DNA of 64,000 bases from Shimia sediminis (GTDB lineage Bacteria; Pseudomonadota; Alphaproteobacteria; Rhodobacterales; Rhodobacteraceae). Numbering within the stretch: position 1 is the first letter of the stretch; each line of letters opens with the position of its first letter. Both the position numbers and the translations under genes were made by a program. Below are positions 7,690 through 15,784 of the stretch, piece by piece. Location: contig NZ_RYZK01000004.1 of the NCBI RefSeq assembly GCF_003990645.1, positions 310,001 through 374,000 on the forward strand, in the 5' to 3' direction. Under the pieces are notes generated by a model, which was given only the letters and a program-made list of their open reading frames with translations, did not search any database and was not told the origin of the DNA.

Positions 7690-9063
7690 ATGATGAAAAC
7701 CATCATCGAACCCTTTCGCATCAAAACCGTTGAGCCGATCCGCATGACCACGCGCGAAGAACGCGCAAAACTGATCCGCGATACCCACTACAACCTCTTC
7801 GGCCTGCGGTCCGACGACGTGTTGATCGACCTTCTGACCGACAGCGGCACCGGCGCGATGAGCGCTGCGCAATGGTCCGCCGTGATGCGCGGCGATGAGA
7901 GCTACGCCGGATCGCCCTCGTTCTATCGCTTCGAGGCAGCAGTCCAAAACCTCATGCCGTTTACCCATATCATCCCCACCCATCAGGGCCGCGCAGCCGA
8001 GGCGATCCTGTTCTCGATGTTCGGCGGTGCGGGGCGCAACATCCCCAACAACACCCATTTCGACACCACCCGTGGCAATATCGAAGCCTCGGGCGCGGCA
8101 GGCCATGACCTTGTGATCGAAGAGGGGCACGACCCCGCCAACCTGCACCCTTTCAAGGGCAACATGGACCTCGCCCGGCTCGAGGCTTACCTGACTGAGC
8201 ACGGCGAAAGCGTGCCTTGCGTGATGCTCACCATCACCAACAACGCAGGTGGCGGCCAACCCGTCAGCCTCACCAACATCCGCGCAACCGCCGCCCTTGC
8301 CCGCAAGTTCAACAAACCGTTTTTCATCGACGGCTGCCGCTTTGCCGAGAACGCTTGGTTCATCAAACAGCGCGAAGAGGGCCAACAGGACCGGTCCATC
8401 ACCGACATCGTGCGCGACTGCTTTGCCGAGGCCGACGGCATGACCATGAGCGCCAAAAAAGACGCATTCGGCAATATCGGCGGCTGGTTGGCGCTGAACG
8501 ATGACACTCTCGCCGAAACCGCCCGCAACCACCTGATCCGCACCGAAGGCTTTCCGACCTATGGCGGCCTCTCGGGCCGTGACCTCGAAGCCCTCGCTCA
8601 GGGCCTCACGGAAATCGTGGACGAGGATTACCTGCGCTACCGCATCCGCACCAACAGCTACATCATCGACCGGCTTGATGCTCTCGGTGTGCCCGTTGTC
8701 AAACCTGCCGGGGGCCACGCGGTCTTTGTCGACGCCCGCAAATGGCTGTCTCATATCCCGCCGCTGGCCTACCCCGGACAATCCCTCGCGGTCGCGCTGT
8801 ACGAGCTTGGGGGCATCCGCTCGTGTGAAATCGGCACCGTGATGTTCGGGCGCCACCCGGATGGCACAGAGACCCCCGCTGCCATGGACCTTGTCAGGCT
8901 GGCCATTCCCCGCCGCACCTATACTCAGTCCCATGCGGATTACATCGTCGAGGTGTTCGAAGAGCTGTCGAACATCCGCGAAACTCTGACAGGCTATCGC
9001 ATCGTGCAACAGCCCGAACTCATGCGCCATTTCACCTGCCGGTTCGACCCGATTGCAGCATAG
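7690..9063 (+). CDS. tnaA: Tryptophanase (tryptophan indole-lyase)
   Basis: A 457-residue PLP-dependent beta-eliminating lyase that would split L-tryptophan into indole, pyruvate and ammonia. The PLP lysine is the second of SAKKD (K257). Tyrosine phenol-lyase is the close relative; two positions that separate them favour tryptophanase: CEIG has Ile where phenol-lyases have Arg (MERG), and MRHFT has His where they have Phe. Starts at 7690 or 7693 are possible; AGGAG at 7681-7685 fits 7693 slightly better. It sits downstream of the putative indolic-acid operon on the same strand but is separated by more than 700 bases, so it probably has its own promoter. A substrate outside these two remains possible. 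Confidence 0.85.
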   Translation: MMKTIIEPFRIKTVEPIRMTTREERAKLIRDTHYNLFGLRSDDVLIDLLTDSGTGAMSAAQWSAVMRGDESYAGSPSFYRFEAAVQNLMPFTHIIPTHQGRAAEAILFSMFGGAGRNIPNNTHFDTTRGNIEASGAAGHDLVIEEGHDPANLHPFKGNMDLARLEAYLTEHGESVPCVMLTITNNAGGGQPVSLTNIRATAALARKFNKPFFIDGCRFAENAWFIKQREEGQQDRSITDIVRDCFAEADGMTMSAKKDAFGNIGGWLALNDDTLAETARNHLIRTEGFPTYGGLSGRDLEALAQGLTEIVDEDYLRYRIRTNSYIIDRLDALGVPVVKPAGGHAVFVDARKWLSHIPPLAYPGQSLAVALYELGGIRSCEIGTVMFGRHPDGTETPAAMDLVRLAIPRRTYTQSHADYIVEVFEELSNIRETLTGYRIVQQPELMRHFTCRFDPIAA

Positions 9064-9097
9064 ATTGCGCTTCTGATCCGACAGATCAACGCCAACC

Positions 9098-9126
9098 GCC
9101 CGTGCCCAACCGAAACTGGCACGGGC
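9098..9126 (+). terminator. Stem-loop after tryptophanase
   Basis: Arms GCCCGTGCC (9098-9106) and GGCACGGGC (9118-9126) form a perfect 9-bp stem 35 bases after the tnaA stop. No T-tract follows, so it may be a weak terminator or an mRNA 3' stabiliser. Confidence 0.55.
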
Positions 9127-9349
9127 ACACCGCGGCAAAAGACACATCTGCTGCAGCCTCATGATTTCGCGCGCCTGTGGCTCGGCTTTTGAGCGCAGAG
9201 CGCCGGACGCAAACCGCGCGGCCTCGGGCCTCATGCCCTGCCCGTAGCGGCGACTGGCCTACCTTTTCGCCTTCCTTGGCCCTAACCGCAACGAGTCCAT
9301 ACGCTAACGTCTGCGGAACAATCGTCATCCCAGGACAAGGATTTCCGGA

Positions 9350-10357
9350 ATGAAACCGCTGGAAACTCTGCTGAAAAATGCTGCCCGCTCGCAAAAGACC
9401 ATTGTTCTGAGCGAAGGCACCGACCCCCGCATCGTCGAAGCCGCGCTTCAGGTGCGCGCGCAGGGTATCGCCCGGATCATTCTGGTGGGCGACGAGCTTA
9501 CGGTCAAACTGCAGTTTTCCCTGCTCAAGGCCGAACCGGGTGACGGCATCGAAATCCATGACCCGGCAACCTCACCACATCACGATGAACTGGCCCTGCT
9601 GTACTACGAACTGCGCAAACACAAAGGGGTCACGCTGGAAAAAGCCCTGCGTGCGGTGACCCAGCCGCATATCTACGCGGCTCTGCTCGTTAAAAAGGGC
9701 CTCGCCGACGGCACGGTGGGGGGCGCGGTTGCCACCACCGCAGACATCGTGCGCACCGCCATTCAGGTGATTGGCCCCGCACCCGGATCGTCCCTGGTTT
9801 CCAGCTTTTTCCTGATGCTGTTTTGCGAAGAGCACCACGTGAAAAAGGGGGTCCATATCTTCGCGGACTCCGGTCTTGTCGTGGATCCCAATGCCGAAGA
9901 AATGGCACAGATCGCACTGGCTTCGGCCAAATCCTTTGAAACCCTCACTGCAGAAAAACCCCGCGTTGCCATGCTGTCGTTCTCGACCCACGGCAGCGCC
10001 AGCCACGACTCGGTCTCGAAAGTGGTCCAGGCCACAGACATCGCCAAGTCGCTTGACCCGGATCTGCTGATTGACGGCGAATTGCAGTTCGACGCGGCCT
10101 TTGTGCCCGACGTGGCGGCGTCCAAAGCCAGCACCTCACCGCTCGAGGGGGACGCCAACATCTTTGTTTTCCCCAGCCTCGAGTCCGGCAATATTGCCTA
10201 TAAGATTGCGCAACGCATCGGTGGCGCCACAGCCATAGGCCCGGTTCTGCAGGGCCTCGCCAAGCCTGCGAATGACCTGTCCAGAGGATGCACCGCAGAA
10301 GACGTCGTTCATATGATCGCGGTCACGGCAGCTCAAGCCGAACACAACGACACCTGA
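9350..10357 (+). CDS. pta: Phosphate acetyltransferase (phosphate acetyl/butyryltransferase family)
   Basis: A 335-residue short-form Pta without the N-terminal CobQ-like domain of the E. coli enzyme. The start ATG 9350 opens with KPLETLL, followed by KTIVLSEGTDPRIVEAA, the conserved first motif. The GGAVATTADIVRTAIQVIG and AMLSFSTHGSASH segments and the late DGELQFDAAFVPDVAASKAS motif are hallmarks of the family. It interconverts acetyl-CoA plus phosphate with acetyl phosphate and CoA. In roseobacters such enzymes often serve acetyl-phosphate released by sulfonate (taurine) breakdown, but no Xsc gene is in view. No acetate kinase is adjacent. The product of the upstream 286-base gap is only the stem-loop. 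Confidence 0.88.
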   Translation: MKPLETLLKNAARSQKTIVLSEGTDPRIVEAALQVRAQGIARIILVGDELTVKLQFSLLKAEPGDGIEIHDPATSPHHDELALLYYELRKHKGVTLEKALRAVTQPHIYAALLVKKGLADGTVGGAVATTADIVRTAIQVIGPAPGSSLVSSFFLMLFCEEHHVKKGVHIFADSGLVVDPNAEEMAQIALASAKSFETLTAEKPRVAMLSFSTHGSASHDSVSKVVQATDIAKSLDPDLLIDGELQFDAAFVPDVAASKASTSPLEGDANIFVFPSLESGNIAYKIAQRIGGATAIGPVLQGLAKPANDLSRGCTAEDVVHMIAVTAAQAEHNDT

Positions 10358-10453
10358 GAAATCCACCTTTTCAGCCCCCTGCTTTCCTGAAATGATGCAC
10401 CGGACGCCCCGGGGCACAAGGGGCATTCGAGCATCTGAATTTGGAAAGCGCGC

Positions 10454-11443
10454 ATGAAACAAAGACACCTGGGCCAGAACGGCCCCACGGTCAGCGTCGT
10501 CGGCTACGGCGCAATGTCCTTCACCAATTTTTACGGTCCCGCCACCGACCAAGGCTCGATGAATATCCTCGACGCCTGTGTCGATCTTGGCATCACCCAC
10601 GTGGACACCGCCAACGCCTATGGCATGGGCCGCTCTGAAACCGTCATCGGCGACTGGCTGAAGAAACGCGGCGGACCGCCACCCTTTACCATCGCCACCA
10701 AGGGCGCCATCACCCGCGACCCCGATCAGCGCCTGAACAACGATCCCGCCCACCTGCAAGAGGCTTTGGACGCAAGCCTCACGCGCCTCGGGGTCGAGGC
10801 CATCGACCTCTACTACGTCCACCGTCGCGACACGCGGTTCGAGATCGAAGAGGTAACCGAGACCCTCGCGGGCTTCGTCAAGGCCGGCAAGGTCAAAGCC
10901 ATCGGCTTTTCCGAAATCGCCCCGTCCTCATTGCGCCGTGCGCATGCCGTGCACCCGATCGCCGCTGTGCAGTCGGAATACTCTCTCTCCACCCGGTCCC
11001 CCGAAATGGGCCTGGTGCAAACCTGCAAAGAGCTTGGCGCGTCCCTCGTTGCCTTCTCGCCCGTGGGCCGCGCCCTTCTGACCGACCGCCCGCACAGCGC
11101 CGAGGCCGCACAGACCTTCGACTGGATGAAAGGCAACCCGCGTTTCCAGGAACCCAACATCAGCGCCAACCTTGCCTACAACGCCCGCTTCCGGGCGCTG
11201 GCCGCTGACATGGGCGTGCCCGCCGCCGCGCTTGCCATCGCCTGGCTCACCCATCAGGGCGACCATGTCCTGCCCATCCCCGGCACCCGCAACGTCGACC
11301 ACCTGCGTGAAGTGGCCTTGGGCGGCACCCTCGACCTCACCGCAGAAGATCTCGCTCGCATCGACGCCGTCCTGCCCATCGGCTGGGCGCATGGGGACCG
11401 CTATTCCGAAGGTCAATGGAAGGGACCGGAACGGTATTGCTGA
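10454..11443 (+). CDS. Aldo/keto reductase
   Basis: A 329-residue TIM-barrel NADPH-dependent aldo/keto reductase of the YajO/AKR13-like group. The catalytic tetrad is visible as D and Y in HVDTANAYGMG, K in IATKGA and H in YYVHRRD. The start KQRHLGQNGPTVSVVGYGAM and the GFSEIAPSSLRRAH, QSEYSL and PIPGTRNVDHL blocks are standard. It stands alone between pta and the convergent pobA. The aldehyde or ketone it reduces cannot be told from sequence. Confidence 0.88.
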   Translation: MKQRHLGQNGPTVSVVGYGAMSFTNFYGPATDQGSMNILDACVDLGITHVDTANAYGMGRSETVIGDWLKKRGGPPPFTIATKGAITRDPDQRLNNDPAHLQEALDASLTRLGVEAIDLYYVHRRDTRFEIEEVTETLAGFVKAGKVKAIGFSEIAPSSLRRAHAVHPIAAVQSEYSLSTRSPEMGLVQTCKELGASLVAFSPVGRALLTDRPHSAEAAQTFDWMKGNPRFQEPNISANLAYNARFRALAADMGVPAAALAIAWLTHQGDHVLPIPGTRNVDHLREVALGGTLDLTAEDLARIDAVLPIGWAHGDRYSEGQWKGPERYC

Positions 11444-11448
11444 ACGCA

Positions 11449-11475
11449 AACAGGGGGGTAGATACCCCCCCTGTT
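11449..11475. terminator. Bidirectional stem-loop between the aldo/keto reductase and pobA
   Basis: Arms AACAGGGGGGTA and TACCCCCCCTGTT with a two-base loop and one bulged C. It lies between two converging genes, whose stops are at 11443 (+) and 11499 (-), so it probably serves both. Confidence 0.7.
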
Positions 11476-11498
11476 CACTTGTGTGTGTTCCGTGAGTG

Positions 11499-12677
11499 TC
11501 AGAAAGGCAGCCCCACATAGTTCTCCGCCAGCGACGTCAGCGCCGCCTCACTTGAAAACAGATACTCCAGATCGGTCTGCTGCAGCTTGTCGTCATAGGC
11601 AATGTTGTCCGGGAAACTGTGCAGCAGCGTGGTCATCCACCAGCTGAACCGCTGCGCTTTCCAGATCCGTGCCAGCGCCTTTTCGCTGTAATTCTCCAGC
11701 CCCGTATCATCGCCGTTGTGATAATGATCCACCATCGCGTGATAAAGGTAATAGATATCACTCGCGGCCGAATTCAGCCCTCGCGCCCCGGTGGGGGGCA
11801 CGATATGCGCGGCGTCCCCAGCCAGGAACAGATTGCCATAGCGCATCGGTTCGGCGACAAAGCTGCGCAAGGGCGCGATGCTTTTCTCGATCGACGGGCC
11901 CGTTTCCAACCCGGCTGCCACATCCTCGGGCAAACGCGCCTTTAGCTCAGCCCAGAAATCCTCGTCCGACCAGTCCTCGGGACGATCCGTCAGCGGCACC
12001 TGAATGTAATAGCGGCTTAGCACCTGACTGCGCAGCGAGCACAGCGCAAAGCCCCGTTCACTCTTGGCATAGATCAGCTCGGGCGACACAGGTTTGGTGC
12101 GGCTCAACACGCCCAGCCAACCAAAGGGATAGACCTTTTCGTATTCGCGCAACACATCCGACGGGATCGACTTGCGGCTGACCCCATGGAACCCGTCCGC
12201 CCCGATGACATAGTCACAATCGATGCGGATAATGTCGTCGCCACTGCGATAGGTGATATAGGGCGCGTCCGATTTCAGATCGAACAGCTTCACGTCATCG
12301 ACGTTGTGAATGACGTTGCCGTTCATCTTCTCGCGCGCATCATAGAGATCGCGGGTCAGTTCCGTCTGACCGTAAACCACGACCGAGTTGCCCCCCGTGT
12401 GCCCCGCCAGATCAACCCGGCGTTTCTTGCCACCTTCGGCAATGTAGAACCCGTGGTGAATTTCCCCCTCGGCATCCATGCGCTCGCCACACTGCGCCTC
12501 GCGCATCAGCTCGGCAAAACCATGCTCCAGAACCCCCGCCCGGATACGCCCCAGCACATACTCGCGGCTGTGTTTCTCCAACACGATATTGTCGATACCT
12601 TTCAGGTCCAGGAGCTGGCTCAACATCAGCCCCGAAGGTCCACCCCCGACAATACCAACCTTGGTTTTCATATTCAT
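11499..12677 (-). CDS. pobA: 4-hydroxybenzoate 3-monooxygenase
   Basis: A 392-residue FAD-dependent aromatic hydroxylase that converts 4-hydroxybenzoate to protocatechuate with NAD(P)H. FAD motifs are GGGPSG (residues 11-16), the DGFHGVSR (DG) motif and GDAAHIVPPTGARGLN (GD motif). The length matches known PobA proteins (390-394). The start ATG 12677 follows AGGAGG with good spacing. The gene is divergent from the AraC-type regulator at 12767. Its product feeds the protocatechuate 4,5-cleavage operon that lies just beyond that regulator. Confidence 0.95.
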   Translation of the reverse strand: MNMKTKVGIVGGGPSGLMLSQLLDLKGIDNIVLEKHSREYVLGRIRAGVLEHGFAELMREAQCGERMDAEGEIHHGFYIAEGGKKRRVDLAGHTGGNSVVVYGQTELTRDLYDAREKMNGNVIHNVDDVKLFDLKSDAPYITYRSGDDIIRIDCDYVIGADGFHGVSRKSIPSDVLREYEKVYPFGWLGVLSRTKPVSPELIYAKSERGFALCSLRSQVLSRYYIQVPLTDRPEDWSDEDFWAELKARLPEDVAAGLETGPSIEKSIAPLRSFVAEPMRYGNLFLAGDAAHIVPPTGARGLNSAASDIYYLYHAMVDHYHNGDDTGLENYSEKALARIWKAQRFSWWMTTLLHSFPDNIAYDDKLQQTDLEYLFSSEAALTSLAENYVGLPF

Positions 12678-12766
12678 GGCGCAATCCTCCTAAGTTGCGC
12701 CCAGTGTGTCGGTCAAAAGCTAACAAGTGAATGGATTTTTCCCGCTGATACTGGTACAAATCGAAC
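12678..12766. promoter_or_regulatory. Divergent promoter region between pobA and its AraC-type regulator
   Basis: 89 bases separating two divergent starts. It must hold both promoters and the operator of the regulator. I do not see a clear inverted repeat. The only defined element is the pobA ribosome-binding site (AGGAGG on the minus strand). Confidence 0.6.
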
Positions 12767-13609
12767 ATGACACACATTGAGAACTTTAACCTCTTCGGTG
12801 AAAGCGCCGAGCTGCCGGATGTGGTGCACTGCGAAACCATCGAGGCGCGGTCCCTTGTCCATGACTGGGAGTTCTCGGCCCACCGCCATGCGCGGCTGCA
12901 CCAGTTCCTCGTGATGGACAAGGGCAATGGCAGCGCGCTGATAGAAGACAAGCGCCACGCCCTCACCGCCGGAGACATGGTCAACATGCCCATGGGTGTG
13001 GTGCACGGCTTTACGTTCGAGCCCGGCACCCAAGGCTGGGTGGTGACCCTCGCGTCAGAACTCCTGCAAGAAAACCTGCGCGACGGAGAAGGGCTGCGCC
13101 CCTTGCTCAACACTCCGGAAATCGTGCGATTTACACCTAATATCAGGCAAATGGTGCTGGCCATCTTTGACGAATACCCCACCCGCAGCTTTGCCCGCGC
13201 CCATGTCCTGCGCGCCCTGTCCGGTGCTCTGGCCGGGCTGGTTGCCCGCGCACTGGCCGCGCGCGAGCCTTCGCAAACCCGCGCAGATCACGGCCTGCAA
13301 CGCCGATTTGAAGCCTTGCTTGAAACCCATCATCTGGAACATCTGGGCGTGGCTGACTACGCCAATCTGCTTGCGGTCACGCCAACCCATCTCAGCCGGG
13401 TCATGCGGCAATCCACAGGCCAATCCGCCTCAGCCGCGATTGAAGCCCGGCTTATTCGAGAGGCTCGCCGACACTTGGCCTTTTCGAACCTGACGATCTC
13501 AGAGATCGCCTATCAGCTGGGATTTTCCGATCCCGCCTATTTCAGCCGGGTCTTTCGAAGGGCGACCAACCAGTCGCCCCGCGATTTTCGTCACGCGTTG
13601 GAAAGGTAG
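12767..13609 (+). CDS. pobR: AraC-family transcriptional regulator, probable activator of pobA
   Basis: A 280-residue regulator with an N-terminal cupin-like sensor domain (WEFSAHRHARLHQFLVMDKG, a His-rich strand) and a C-terminal double helix-turn-helix of AraC type (ADYANLLAVTPTHLSRVMRQ, then ISEIAYQLGFSDPAYFSRVFRR). Divergence from pobA at 89 bp is the usual layout of PobR and its target, with 4-hydroxybenzoate as expected inducer. The symbol rests on this context rather than on the sequence alone. The stop codon lies within the first arm of the hairpin at 13606. Confidence 0.83.
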   Translation: MTHIENFNLFGESAELPDVVHCETIEARSLVHDWEFSAHRHARLHQFLVMDKGNGSALIEDKRHALTAGDMVNMPMGVVHGFTFEPGTQGWVVTLASELLQENLRDGEGLRPLLNTPEIVRFTPNIRQMVLAIFDEYPTRSFARAHVLRALSGALAGLVARALAAREPSQTRADHGLQRRFEALLETHHLEHLGVADYANLLAVTPTHLSRVMRQSTGQSASAAIEARLIREARRHLAFSNLTISEIAYQLGFSDPAYFSRVFRRATNQSPRDFRHALER

Positions 13610-13633
13610 GTCGGACAATCTTGTCCGACCTAC
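13606..13633. terminator. GTAGG-type hairpin (copy 3), bidirectional terminator of pobR and ligB
   Basis: A perfect 13-bp stem with arms GTAGGTCGGACAA (13606-13618) and TTGTCCGACCTAC (13621-13633) and a two-base loop. The pobR stop codon TAG is embedded in the left arm. It lies between converging genes and resembles the elements at 6970 and 7494. Confidence 0.75.
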
Positions 13634-13660
13634 GCGCGTTCAGACCATGCCCGGCAAACC

Positions 13661-14506
13661 TCAGGCACATTCCAGCAGCAACGTGCCGGCCCCGGTGTTC
13701 GAGATTGGTATGTGATAGTTCCGCGTCAGCTCGGTGACATTGTCGCCCAGCGCCCCGCGCATCATCATCCACATCAGGAACTCAGTGCCTTGCGCACCCG
13801 CCTTTTCAACCAACTCCATCCGGCTGATCTTGGTCAGCTCTTCCGGGTTATGGGCGATGTTGTTCAGACAGTATTCATCAAACTCCTTGTTGATGAACCC
13901 GGCCCGTTCCCCGTCCAGCTGGTGCGACAGCCCTCCGGTGCCCAGAACCACAACCTTGGCATCCTCGGGGAAACTCTCAATCGCCTTGCGCAGCGCCTTG
14001 CCAAAGTTCAGCGCCCGTTTCAGCGTCGGGATCGGGTGTTGCACCGTATTGGCCGAAATCGGCACCGCCCGCGGCATGTCCGGATTGTTCGGCGCACCGG
14101 GCCAGAACAGCTGCATCGGCACCACAAACCCATGATCCACCGGCAGCTCCTGACAAGAGGTAATGTCGAACTCATCCGCCACCATGCTCTCGATGATATG
14201 CCAGCTCAGCTCCGGCGCGCCGGGAAACGGCGGCAGTTCGGGCAGGCCCCAACCCTCATCTTCATTGCGATACTCATGCGCCGCCCCAATGGCAAAGGTC
14301 GGCATCTGGTCCAGAAAGAACCCCAGCCCGTGGTCGTTGTAGATATTCACCACGTAATCGGGTTTGTTGTCCTTGATCCATTGATGCACCTTTGGGTAAC
14401 CGTCAAAAAACGGCTTCCAATAGGGATCGTCATAAAGTTCCTGCTGAATCGCATTGCCAACGGCGGGAATGTGGGACGTTGTGATCCCTCCAAGAATCTT
14501 TGCCAT
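13661..14506 (-). CDS. ligB: Protocatechuate 4,5-dioxygenase, beta (catalytic) subunit
   Basis: A 281-residue class III extradiol dioxygenase subunit. Iron ligands by family analogy are H12 (TTSHIPA), H59 (NDHG) and a late Glu in the MELVEKAG segment. The catalytic His region GTGGLSHQLDGERAGF is intact. With the alpha subunit it opens protocatechuate between C4 and C5 to 4-carboxy-2-hydroxymuconate semialdehyde. It is the last gene of the operon galB-ligK-galD-ligI-ligA-ligB. A second copy lies at 20278. Confidence 0.93.
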   Translation of the reverse strand: MAKILGGITTSHIPAVGNAIQQELYDDPYWKPFFDGYPKVHQWIKDNKPDYVVNIYNDHGLGFFLDQMPTFAIGAAHEYRNEDEGWGLPELPPFPGAPELSWHIIESMVADEFDITSCQELPVDHGFVVPMQLFWPGAPNNPDMPRAVPISANTVQHPIPTLKRALNFGKALRKAIESFPEDAKVVVLGTGGLSHQLDGERAGFINKEFDEYCLNNIAHNPEELTKISRMELVEKAGAQGTEFLMWMMMRGALGDNVTELTRNYHIPISNTGAGTLLLECA

Positions 14507-14518
14507 GTCCTGATCTCC

Positions 14519-14878
14519 TTACGCCTGGCTCAACAGGTATTCTTTGAACTCTTCGGTGGTGCGACCGGTCTGCAAGCCGCCCACATCCTGAACGCTCAAC
14601 TTGAAAATCCCGGCCAGCTTGGCGAGGTAATAGATATTGCCGCCCTCGGCGATCATGGCGAGGATATTGCTCGACCGGATCGCGTCTTTCTGCGCCTCGG
14701 TCAGCCCGTACTCAGCCATATAGGCCTCGGGATCTTCCTTGAACGCGTCACGGTTCACCGCCTTGTTGAACGAATAGCACATCTTGTTCAGCGCATAGCC
14801 CTTCATGGCCATCTTGCCGTCAAAGATCGTCGTGCCGGGTATGTCGATATGATAGTCGTGACCGGGCATGTCATGCAT
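14519..14878 (-). CDS. ligA: Protocatechuate 4,5-dioxygenase, alpha subunit
   Basis: A 119-residue LigA-type subunit. The family core NKMCYSFNKAVNRDAF, the GLTEAQKDAIRS helix and the GGNIYYLAKLAGI segment are present. The alpha subunit caps the active site of the beta subunit. It sits 12 bases before ligB and 15 bases after ligI in the same operon. It differs clearly from the second alpha subunit at 19886 in its N- and C-terminal stretches. Confidence 0.93.
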   Translation of the reverse strand: MHDMPGHDYHIDIPGTTIFDGKMAMKGYALNKMCYSFNKAVNRDAFKEDPEAYMAEYGLTEAQKDAIRSSNILAMIAEGGNIYYLAKLAGIFKLSVQDVGGLQTGRTTEEFKEYLLSQA

Positions 14879-14893
14879 CGGCTTGCTCCTCTC

Positions 14894-15784
14894 TTACGCC
14901 CAATAAAGACGCATTGGATTGTCCACGAGCAGCTTCTGGCGCTGCTCGGGCGTTCGCGCGATTTTCAGAATGTAATCGACCAAGGCCCCGTCGTCGGGCA
15001 TGTGCGATTTCATATTCGGATGCGGCCAGTCGGTGCCCCACAGGACGCGGTCTTCAAACCGGTCGACAATGGCCCTGTAAAACGGGATCACGTCGTCATA
15101 GGGTTCTCCCGCAACGGTCAGCCGCTCAGGACAGGTGACCTTGGTCCAGATGTTTTCATTTTCCTCCATCAGCTTGATGAAGTGGGAAAAATCCGGGTGA
15201 TCCACGCCTTTCGAGACATCCGGTCGTCCCATGTGGTCAACCACGATGATCCCCGGCAGCTGCTTCAGAAACGGCTTCAACTCTTCCAGATCCGCCGCCT
15301 CGAAATAGACCACGATGGACCAGCCAAACGCTTGGATCTTCTCGGCAATCTCAATGAACACCTCGCGCGGAGTCGCATCGACCAGCCGTTTGACAAAGTT
15401 GAACCGGACCCCCCGCACCCCGGCCGCATGCATCTCGGCCAGCTCCTCGCGGGTGATCTCCGCGCCGACGCTCGCCACCCCCCGCGCGAGGTCCCCCGCC
15501 GCCCGGCAGGCATCCATCATCGCGCGGTTGTCCTTGCCATGACAGGTCGCCTGCACGATCACGTTGCGCGAAAACCCGAGGTGATCGCGCAGCTCAAACA
15601 GCTTGTCCTTGCCCGCATTGCACGGCGTGTACTTGCGCTCGGGCGCATAGGGAAATTCAGGCGACGGCCCAAACACGTGGCAATGGGCATCCACCGCCCC
15701 CTCGGGCAGCACAAACTCCGGCTTTTTCGGGTTGGGGTGAAACGCCAGCCAGTCTGCATCCATCACCTGCACATCATCGCTCAT
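14894..15784 (-). CDS. ligI: 2-pyrone-4,6-dicarboxylate lactonase
   Basis: A 296-residue amidohydrolase-superfamily TIM barrel. The strand-1 metal motif is D32-A-H34-C-H36, and the late GTDWPHP holds the catalytic Asp. The N-terminal YAPERKYTP and KDKLFELRDHLGFSRNVIVQ stretches are typical of LigI. It hydrolyses 2-pyrone-4,6-dicarboxylate, the LigC product, to 4-oxalomesaconate. The start overlaps the galD stop by four bases. Confidence 0.93.
   Translation of the reverse strand: MSDDVQVMDADWLAFHPNPKKPEFVLPEGAVDAHCHVFGPSPEFPYAPERKYTPCNAGKDKLFELRDHLGFSRNVIVQATCHGKDNRAMMDACRAAGDLARGVASVGAEITREELAEMHAAGVRGVRFNFVKRLVDATPREVFIEIAEKIQAFGWSIVVYFEAADLEELKPFLKQLPGIIVVDHMGRPDVSKGVDHPDFSHFIKLMEENENIWTKVTCPERLTVAGEPYDDVIPFYRAIVDRFEDRVLWGTDWPHPNMKSHMPDDGALVDYILKIARTPEQRQKLLVDNPMRLYWA

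Noticed and set aside
7690-9063. Tyrosine phenol-lyase assignment
   Set aside because: The Ile of CEIG and the His of RHFT match tryptophanase rather than phenol-lyase.
7576-9234. 552-codon antisense frame over tryptophanase
   Set aside because: The plus strand carries an intact PLP enzyme; the antisense product has no recognisable domain.
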